NCBI RefSeq assembly: GCF_025685625.1
Contig: NZ_JAGSYI010000003.1
Location: forward strand, 496,001-560,000
Direction: 5' to 3'
Length of the DNA stretch: 64,000 nucleotides
From: Acidicapsa acidisoli
Lineage (GTDB): Bacteria; Acidobacteriota; Terriglobia; Terriglobales; Acidobacteriaceae
Shown: positions 58,975 to 64,000 of the stretch, piece by piece
Layout of the letters: the number at the start of each line of letters is the position of its first letter
Numbering within the stretch: position 1 is the first letter of the stretch
Translations under genes and position numbers: made by a program
The notes under the pieces: generated by a model
Told to the model about the DNA's origin: nothing
Seen by the model: the letters and a program-made list of their open reading frames with translations, nothing else
Database searches by the model: none

Positions 58975-59700
58975 CTACTCCGGTAGTCCGGAGGATGCCG
59001 ACTGCAAATCAACGATCTTGTAGTCGGGCGGAATCCGAAAAAGGGATGGGTTTGGCTCTTCGCGGCGAAGGTCTTGGATTTGGACTGTATAGGTCTCATT
59101 AGGGCCTGAGAACTTTACTGCTCCAACAAGCTTCAATTCGTTGGAATGCCAGCGCTCGACTGTGCTGGTCATGCCAGAATCATCTTCGGCGGTCTGTATG
59201 AGCCTTGTACTCTCAAACTCGACACCGCCGATGGTCTGGTTGTCTCCTCTTTCCGTCCTGACCTTCCATTTGCGCGATGAGTCGGGTCCGTCCGGCAGAT
59301 CGAAGAAGACGAATTTGCCTTCACTCGAAGTTTTAAACGGCATCCGATACGCGACTCTCTCGGCGCTTAAGAGAACTACCTGAGAGCCACTCACTGGATC
59401 AATAAGCATGGTATGAGTGGCTAGTATCCGGCCAGACGGGTCGCGGCTCTCGGATTCAAACCGTAATCTTCCGGCTGCATCTCGGTAGGTTCTCGCCTGT
59501 ATTGTGTATACGACAAAAGTTGTGCCATCCAGACGCCTGCGCGAATGTTCTTCAATCTGCTTATACGAGAGTGGAACCCCTGGCAGCGGAAGTATGAGGG
59601 ATTGAGCGACCGAAGGGGCCGGAAGGTGGTCACCCTGCCCCGCCGCAATTCCTGTGACCATAACGACTCCACATAAGAGTGATAACGTTTGTCGAGTCAT
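58975..59700 (-). CDS. Exported protein of unknown function
   Basis: 241 residues from ATG 59700, with GAGGAGGGTG at ideal spacing; the SD overlaps the stop of the broken gene upstream. Signal peptide 'LSLLCGVVMVTGIAAGQG'. The mature part is beta-rich: 'LILPLPGVPLSYKQIEEHSRRRLDGTTFVVYTIQARTYRDAAGRLRFESE', 'MLIDPVSGSQVVLLSAERVAYRM', 'VEFESTRLIQTAE', and the C terminus 'PNPSLFRIPPDYKIVDL' seen in many acidobacterial exported proteins. No catalytic motif recognised. Part of the insert between murG and murC. Confidence 0.75.
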   Translation of the reverse strand: MTRQTLSLLCGVVMVTGIAAGQGDHLPAPSVAQSLILPLPGVPLSYKQIEEHSRRRLDGTTFVVYTIQARTYRDAAGRLRFESESRDPSGRILATHTMLIDPVSGSQVVLLSAERVAYRMPFKTSSEGKFVFFDLPDGPDSSRKWKVRTERGDNQTIGGVEFESTRLIQTAEDDSGMTSTVERWHSNELKLVGAVKFSGPNETYTVQIQDLRREEPNPSLFRIPPDYKIVDLQSASSGLPE

Positions 59701-59710
59701 TGCACCCTCC

Positions 59711-60183
59711 TCAATTGCATAGTCCAGGACCTGTCGCCTCTTGGACATCTACGGCGAGACCTAGACATGCCCCGTTGACCACTAAGAACTGGGCTTTGAG
59801 GTATTGCGGACAAGCCGGAACGAAATTAACGCCTCCTCCCTGGATGCACGTCGGCTTCCCAGTCGAACACGCCAGAATGGTGTAGTGACAAGTGTCGTTC
59901 ACTATCGTAGGGGAGGCCCATAGTACGTCTGCGAGATCCTGATGAGAGTCGATCCCTCGCTGTTGTACAGGCCTCCTGCGGAACTACAGTTGACAAACCC
60001 CTGCCAATTAAAAGTCCACTCGTCATCAGTGTCAATCGCTATGCTTTGATTGTTAGAACTAGACTGATAGCAACCTGCGCAGACTATTGCAAGTCCCCCT
60101 ATATAAGGTTCCCTTGGTGCCGCGATGATCGAAACTATGAATTTTGTGCTGGCTATAGCAGTTTTTCTTTCTGTAGCAGTCAG
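59711..60183 (-). pseudogene. Frameshifted small exported protein gene (decayed)
   Basis: Two minus-strand open segments in different frames read as one protein. Upstream (open 60183-59902): a hydrophobic stretch then 'CAGCYQSSSNNQSIAIDTDDEWTFNWQGFVNCSSAGGLYNSEGSTLIRISQTYYGPP'. Downstream (ending TGA 59711): 'TIVNDTCHYTILACSTGKPTCIQGGGVNFVPACPQYLKAQFLVVNGACLGLAVD'. The switch lies near 59905-59915. No start codon is found in the upstream frame, so the N terminus is also lost. The stop overlaps the ribosome site of the next gene, which supports a former operon. Cys-rich secreted protein; family unknown. Confidence 0.42.
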
Positions 60184-60274
60184 CTACTTTGCAATTAAAA
60201 TCATCCAGCCTTCTTCAATTGAAAAGCACTTAGAACAAGGCTCAGTTCTGTTTTCCCAAAGTCAATACACATAG
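60125..60274 (+). CDS. Possible 49-residue single-span membrane peptide
   Basis: Plus-strand frame beginning 'MIETMNFVLAIAVFLSVAVS', one membrane helix (about 6-25) followed by a polar tail ending 'SVLFSQSQYT'. It lies antisense to the start of the decayed gene. TATATA upstream (about 60100) could be a -10. No good ribosome site; conservation would decide. Confidence 0.3.
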   Translation: MIETMNFVLAIAVFLSVAVSYFAIKIIQPSSIEKHLEQGSVLFSQSQYT

Positions 60275-60657
60275 CCCAATTCCTACTAAAGGTAATGTCC
60301 ATCATTTCCTGTTTTGTGCGATCTACGGAGGTTTCTTTCTGTATTAACACCACGAAATGACCACGTTGTAACGACCATCCTTATGCCTTCTTCAGCTTCA
60401 GATTCTCTCAGGTAATCAGCTTCGACCACAATGCGCCGGTGAAGGAACATGCAGCCGCAAAGTAGGGTAGGCCCCCTGCGTTCGCAAGAGGCTCCAGCCA
60501 ACACTGCGAGTGCCGGAAAGTTGCGGATATTTATTTCGCGCGGCTCCCACAAAGGGGCCACAACCTTTCTCAAACGCCGTGTTTGCACCTTACAAGAAAG
60601 GCGAGTTGAAGGTAACAGCAGTAGACAAGTTACCCCAAACAATTCGCAGTCCCTAAG
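60275..60657. other. Intergenic stretch without a recognisable gene
   Basis: Lower GC than surroundings. A 118-codon minus-strand frame exists but has no ribosome site, no family and odd composition; nothing else is supported. Confidence 0.5.
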
Positions 60658-60687
60658 TTGAGTCGACGGGACAAAAGGAAGGTTGCC

Positions 60688-61098
60688 ATGCGGAACGTGA
60701 TGCGTAATTGGATGCTCGGAACGGCTCTGGTTGCTGGATTGTTAGGAACGGGCGCGGTTGCCGCCAATGCTGCCCCGCAGGAGTTTCGCGGGCGGCCGGA
60801 ACAGAGATTCGATCGCGGTTATGGACGGGGATTTGAACGGCCCGTTGTACGCGGATATGGATATGGCCGGCCCGGCTACGGCGTTGTTGTTGGAGGCGGC
60901 TACGGCGGTTATATTCCTCCCTGCCCCGGCGATGGGTATGTCTGGCTCAACGGCGGATGGGTTTTTCGCGGACGCCCGGAAGTAGCCGGCTTCGGATATG
61001 GACGGGGTGTACGCTACGATCGCGGGTTTGACAGGGGTTTTGACCGTGGCCGTGGGTTTGACCGCGGGGTTGACCGAGGCTTTCACGGCCGCCGCTAA
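60688..61098 (+). CDS. Exported Gly/Arg-rich protein with YXWGXW-like motif
   Basis: 136 residues from ATG 60688 (AAGGAAGG 5 bases upstream). Signal peptide 'MLGTALVAGLLGTGAVAANA'. Mature part is Arg/Gly/Tyr/Phe-rich ('GYGRGFERPVVRGYGYGRPGYG'), with 'CPGDGYVWLNGGWVF' near 85-99, resembling the PGPGYVW-type repeat of exported proteins, and a C-terminal run of 'RGFDRG' repeats. No catalytic function expected; likely envelope-associated. Ends before a strong terminator. Confidence 0.75.
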   Translation: MRNVMRNWMLGTALVAGLLGTGAVAANAAPQEFRGRPEQRFDRGYGRGFERPVVRGYGYGRPGYGVVVGGGYGGYIPPCPGDGYVWLNGGWVFRGRPEVAGFGYGRGVRYDRGFDRGFDRGRGFDRGVDRGFHGRR

Positions 61099-61143
61099 CC
61101 TGTAATTCTTGCTTCTGCTTCTCTCGTAATTGCTCCTGCCCTG

Positions 61144-61180
61144 ACGGCTCCTTCACAAACCGGTGAAGGAGCCGTTTTTT
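61144..61180 (+). terminator. Strong Rho-independent terminator
   Basis: ACGGCTCCTTCAC (61144-61156) pairs perfectly with 61163-61175 around a 6-base loop and runs into six T. Confidence 0.93.
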
Positions 61181-61302
61181 CCTTGCATTCAGGGATTCAT
61201 TCAGGGATTGCCGCACCGAATACTGCACCGAATTGTCATTTCGAAGAATCTTGAAGAATGCACCGCAACTTCGCGCGGCTGGATGCGTTAAACGTATCAG
61301 AG

Positions 61303-61381
61303 ACGCCGAAAACGGCGTAGGCTAACCGGAAGAGCTGAAAACGCTCTCTCTCGCCAATCCCAGCAAGCCGGGGTCGAACGA
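61303..61381 (+). promoter_or_regulatory. Candidate structured leader of the Gly-rich gene
   Basis: Two adjacent hairpins with A-rich loops: ACGCCG-AAAA-CGGCGT (61303-61318) and AGAGC-TGAAAAC-GCTCT (61331-61347); GGCT (61320-61323) can pair with AGCC (61376-61379) to enclose the second. Located 30-100 bases before the start codon. Does not match any riboswitch consensus I can recall. Confidence 0.3.
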
Positions 61382-61408
61382 ATTCCGGAAGGCAATTGGA
61401 GGTTCAAA

Positions 61409-61939
61409 ATGCGGCATCTTCGCTTGGTTATCTTCGCAGCGTTGCTGGCGGTGGGATTATCGTTCGCAACACAGGCTCATGCAGCCGTGTTCGTCGGCAT
61501 AGGGATTGGCCCGGCCATTGCGCCGGTTCCTTACGCTTATGGGCCGCCGTCTTGCGACTACGGCTATTACTCGTACTACCCGTATGATTGCGCGCCGTAT
61601 GGATACTACGGTCCCGGATGGTTCGATGGCGGCTTGTTCCTCGGCGTAGGCCCCTGGTATGGATGGGGTTGGGGTCGTGGCTTCTACGGACGCGGATTCG
61701 GTTATGGCCGTGGATTCGGGTATGGCCGTGGAGGATACGGCTACGGTCGTGGGGGCTACGGTTACGGCGGTCGCGGTGGCTACGGGTATGGCGGTCGTCC
61801 CGGATATGGTGGTGTACATCCTGGATACGGTGGCCGTCCCGGTGGCGGATTTGCCGGTGGACATGCTGGTGGATTCGGCGGTGGTGGTCACGGCGGCGGA
61901 TTCGGTGGCGGCGGTCATGGTGGCGGTGGTCACCGGTAA
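61409..61939 (+). CDS. Exported Gly/Tyr-rich repetitive protein
   Basis: 176 residues; GGAGG 6 bases before ATG. Signal peptide 'LVIFAALLAVGLSFATQAHA'. After 'VFVGIGIGPAIAPVPYAYG' a Tyr/Pro-rich part (about 45-75) is followed by ~100 residues of Gly repeats: 'GYGRGFGYGRGGYGYGRGG' and, at the end, 'GFGGGGHGGG' units with His. Such low-complexity exported proteins are probably structural or metal-binding; no enzyme motif. Companion of the Gly/Arg-rich gene at 60688, both within the dcw insert. Confidence 0.8.
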   Translation: MRHLRLVIFAALLAVGLSFATQAHAAVFVGIGIGPAIAPVPYAYGPPSCDYGYYSYYPYDCAPYGYYGPGWFDGGLFLGVGPWYGWGWGRGFYGRGFGYGRGFGYGRGGYGYGRGGYGYGGRGGYGYGGRPGYGGVHPGYGGRPGGGFAGGHAGGFGGGGHGGGFGGGGHGGGGHR

Positions 61940-61962
61940 GAGTAAGTCCACGCAGGTCAGAT

Positions 61963-61991
61963 GGGGACGGGCTTCGGCTCGTCCCCTTTTT
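61963..61991 (+). terminator. Terminator with UUCG tetraloop
   Basis: GGGGACGGGC-TTCG-GCTCGTCCCC followed by TTTTTC, 23 bases after the stop of the Gly/Tyr-rich gene; ten base pairs including one G-U. Confidence 0.94.
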
Positions 61992-62023
61992 CTTGTCTTG
62001 AACTTCCCAGGTTCATGGATCAG

Positions 62024-63130
62024 CTATGGTTTTGCGCGGACAATCTGCACAAGACGATCTGCAATGCGCTCTGCTGCTCCAAGATGTGCCTGTGTGCGGG
62101 CTTGCGCGGCCATCGAGTGCAGTCTTGCCGGGTCGCTTAGCAGGGTTCGAAGGGTCTCCGATAACAACTCAGGCTGAATGAGCTGACGCTCTTCGATCAT
62201 GGCGGCTGCGCCTGCCCGCACCATCACTTCTGCGTTGCTGCGCTGGTGGTCGTCAGCGGCTGCGGCAAACGGGATCAGCAGAGAGGGTTTTCCGGCGGCG
62301 GCGAGTTCGGCTACGGTGGAGGCGCCGCTGCGGGCCATTACGAGTTGCGCGGCCTGAAATCGCTCTGCCATGTTTTCCAGAAACGCCTCGACCCGCCATC
62401 GCGTGGGGTCTGCGCCGGATGCCTTGTAGGCTGCATGGGTCGATTCCGCGTGGCGCGCACCGGCCTGATGCAGAATCGTCAGCCCCGGAATGGCTTCGAG
62501 CAGAGCCGGAGCCAGTGGCGGCATCAGGGTATTGAAGATGCGCGCTCCCTGCGAGCCGCCAAAGATGAGCAGGTGTGGCGCGGCGTCGGCTGGCGGCGAA
62601 ATCAGGGCGAAGAATTCCTGGCGTACCGGAATGCCTGTAACTTCGGCATTGCGAAACCATTTGGCCGCAGGAGGGAAATTGACTGCGGCGGCCTGGACCC
62701 ATCTGCCCACCAGCCGATTGGCCATTCCGGGAACAGCGTTGGGCTCGAAGGCCATCGCCGGAACGCGACGCAGAATTGCGGCTCCCATGGCCGGACCGGA
62801 TGCGTAGCCGCCTACACCGAAGACGGCATCGGCCCGGAAATCGCGGATGATGCGGGAGCAGGTGAGCAGACTCAGCGGCAGCTGCGCAAGCGTGCGGATT
62901 CGTGTGGCTAGCGAAACCTGGTTGAGCGGACCGACTTCGATCAGTTCAAGCTCGAATCCAGCGGCGGGGACCATCCGCGACTCCATGCCGCGGGCTGTTC
63001 CGATAAAAAGGATCTCTGCGTTGTGGCTGGCGACAAGTTCCCGGGCGACAGCAAGCGCGGGAATGATGTGTCCGCCTGTGCCGCCGCCAGCGATGATGAT
63101 CCTTGGTGCTTTTAAGTTCGAGCCGGTCAA
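62024..63130 (-). CDS. murG: UDP-GlcNAc--lipid-linked-MurNAc-pentapeptide transferase MurG
   Basis: Makes lipid II from lipid I at the inner membrane. 368 residues starting with TTG two bases after the ftsW stop codon. N-terminal Rossmann domain with 'IIIAGGGTGGHIIPALAVARELVA' (11-34), 'DAVFGVGGYASGPAMGAAILRRVPAMAFEPNAVPGMANRLVGRWV', C-terminal domain 'LLIFGGSQGARIFNTLMP' and 'LVMARSGASTVAELAAAGKPSLLIPFAAAADDHQRSNAEVMVRAGAAAMI' (UDP-GlcNAc site). The other glycan-step gene murC lies 3.3 kb downstream, beyond the insert. Confidence 0.97.
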   Translation of the reverse strand: MTGSNLKAPRIIIAGGGTGGHIIPALAVARELVASHNAEILFIGTARGMESRMVPAAGFELELIEVGPLNQVSLATRIRTLAQLPLSLLTCSRIIRDFRADAVFGVGGYASGPAMGAAILRRVPAMAFEPNAVPGMANRLVGRWVQAAAVNFPPAAKWFRNAEVTGIPVRQEFFALISPPADAAPHLLIFGGSQGARIFNTLMPPLAPALLEAIPGLTILHQAGARHAESTHAAYKASGADPTRWRVEAFLENMAERFQAAQLVMARSGASTVAELAAAGKPSLLIPFAAAADDHQRSNAEVMVRAGAAAMIEERQLIQPELLSETLRTLLSDPARLHSMAAQARTQAHLGAAERIADRLVQIVRAKP

Positions 63131-63131
63131 G

Positions 63132-64000
63132 TCAGTCGATCTCGCGGGTCAGATTGAGCAGGATTCCGATGCTGGCCAGCATAATGCACAGCGAGGTTCC
63201 TCCCGAAGAGATGAACGGAAGCGGAATGCCCTTGGTGGGCAGAAGCGCAACTACCACGCTCATGTTGAAGAAGGCCTGGATGAGGATCGTCATGGTGATG
63301 CCGAAGGCGAGCAGGCGCGCAAAGGGGTCGCGCAGGAGGAAGACGGTGCGCAGTCCGCGAATGCCGAGCACGGCGAAGAGCAACAGGATGAAGATCGCGC
63401 CAAGGAAGCCGAGTTCTTCGGCGATGTTGGCGTAGATGAAGTCAGTGTGCGGCTCGGGCAGATAAAAGAGCTTTTGTACGCCCTCCATGTATCCGCGACC
63501 GGTCCAGCCGCCGGTGCCGACGGCGATCAGTGACTGATTGATGTGAAAGCCCGCGCCCTGCGGATCGGCCTCGGGATGTAGAAAGACCTTCATGCGGGCC
63601 AAACGCCAGGGAACGAAGATCAGCAGAGCAGCGACGATGGGACTGACCGCTGCAACGATGCCGAGCAGATAGCGCCATTCCATGCCTGCGAGCACAAGGG
63701 TGAGAACGGTCATGCCGAGCAGGACAAGCGAGGTGCCGAGATCGGGCTCTTTGACGATCAGCGCAAGGAAGATGAGCGCGGGGAGCACGGCTGGAAGCAG
63801 TGTGTGTTTCCAATCCCGCATGGCGTTGAGACGGGTGTGCAGGAACCACGCCAGATACATTGCAAGCATCGGCTTGGCGATCTCCGATGGCTGGAAGGTG
63901 AAGAACGGCCCGAAGCGAATCCAGCGATGCGTGGCGTGCGAGCCGGGCACGACAAAAACCGCCAGTAGGAGCAGCAGTGTAACGCCCAGCGCGGTGTAGA
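63132..64000 (-). CDS. ftsW: SEDS lipid II polymerase/flippase FtsW (5' end cut by window)
   Basis: The frame is open to the right edge, so the N-terminal part is missing; about 290 residues visible. Multi-span membrane protein with the SEDS signatures 'FTFQPSEIAKPMLAMYLAWFL', 'KEPDLGTSLVLLGMTV' (Glu-Pro-Asp), 'GAGFHINQSLIAVGTGGWTGRGYMEGVQKLFYLPEPHTDFIYANIAEELGFLGA' and 'LLPTKGIPLPFISSGGTS', the last favouring FtsW over RodA. SEDS proteins polymerise septal peptidoglycan with a partner PBP. The direct junction with murG is the normal dcw order. Confidence 0.96.
   Translation of the reverse strand, partial: YTALGVTLLLLLAVFVVPGSHATHRWIRFGPFFTFQPSEIAKPMLAMYLAWFLHTRLNAMRDWKHTLLPAVLPALIFLALIVKEPDLGTSLVLLGMTVLTLVLAGMEWRYLLGIVAAVSPIVAALLIFVPWRLARMKVFLHPEADPQGAGFHINQSLIAVGTGGWTGRGYMEGVQKLFYLPEPHTDFIYANIAEELGFLGAIFILLLFAVLGIRGLRTVFLLRDPFARLLAFGITMTILIQAFFNMSVVVALLPTKGIPLPFISSGGTSLCIMLASIGILLNLTREID

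Noticed and set aside
60286-60642. 118-codon minus-strand frame in the dcw insert
   Set aside because: No ribosome site, no recognisable motif, irregular composition; probably non-coding.
61409-61939. Repetitive Gly-coding DNA considered as a CRISPR-like or minisatellite array
   Set aside because: The repeats are short, irregular and in frame with a signal-peptide-bearing protein, so they are coding repeats.

Overview
The window looks like a chromosomal segment of an Acidobacteriota genome, most likely class Terriglobia. The evidence is lineage-typical families: two tandem giant proteins with the 'VWFA-related Acidobacterial' domain, two tandem 'Acidobacterial duplicated orphan permeases' (ADOP), a cytochrome c / Cu-monooxygenase / TPR fusion, and a division-cell-wall (dcw) cluster ordered ftsW-murG-(insert)-murC-small gene-ftsQ-ftsA-ftsZ. 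No rRNA, tRNA, CRISPR array, transposase or phage gene was recognised.

Layout. 1-4.6 kb: a SurA-like periplasmic peptidyl-prolyl isomerase (cut by the left edge), a divergent S41 C-terminal-processing protease with a clear terminator, and a purine nucleoside permease (NUP family) gene broken by one in-frame TAG. 4.6-7.7 kb: heat-shock operon hrcA-grpE-dnaJ on the minus strand, with a near-consensus sigma-70 promoter and an inverted repeat just downstream of it. 7.7-10.8 kb: DUF1684 protein, Mrp/ApbC Fe-S carrier ATPase, acyl-CoA thioesterase, small TPR protein. 10.8-17.3 kb: two tandem paralogous VWFA-related secreted proteins. 17.6-22.2 kb: MoxR-type ATPase, its VWA partner, and a TIR-domain protein, all on the plus strand. 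22.3-28.3 kb: AraC regulator, an unrecognised 480-residue protein, a luciferase-family oxidoreductase, a PadR regulator with a perfect palindrome at its 5' end, and an outer-membrane-like protein followed by two small membrane proteins. 28.3-38.3 kb, all minus strand: purU, two ADOP permeases, an atypical receiver protein, an NtrC-type activator and a histidine kinase behind a strong candidate sigma-54 promoter. 38.5-50.3 kb: rph, a HEAT-repeat protein, tex, two translationally coupled hypothetical genes, thioredoxin-fold protein + cytochrome/monooxygenase-TPR fusion, a TIR-flanked REP-like element, ubiD, and a DedA-rhodanese fusion. 50.5-64 kb: a penicillin-binding transpeptidase and the dcw genes ftsZ, ftsA, ftsQ, murC, murG, ftsW (cut by the right edge). 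A ~3.3-kb insert between murG and murC holds two glycine-rich secreted proteins with strong terminators, a frameshifted small gene and a lipobox-lacking exported protein.

Genes that work together: HrcA-GrpE-DnaJ (chaperone control); MoxR ATPase + VWA protein (probable assembly or maturation machine); kinase + sigma-54 activator + atypical receiver, possibly controlling the ADOP pair; redoxin + Cu-monooxygenase (ATGA overlap); and the FtsW/MurG/MurC/FtsQAZ septation set. The most unusual elements are the sigma-54 module whose NtrC-type receiver has Asn in place of the phospho-accepting Asp, the MoxR-VWA-TIR neighbourhood, the unfamiliar 480-residue protein paired with an AraC regulator, and the insertion that splits the dcw cluster.
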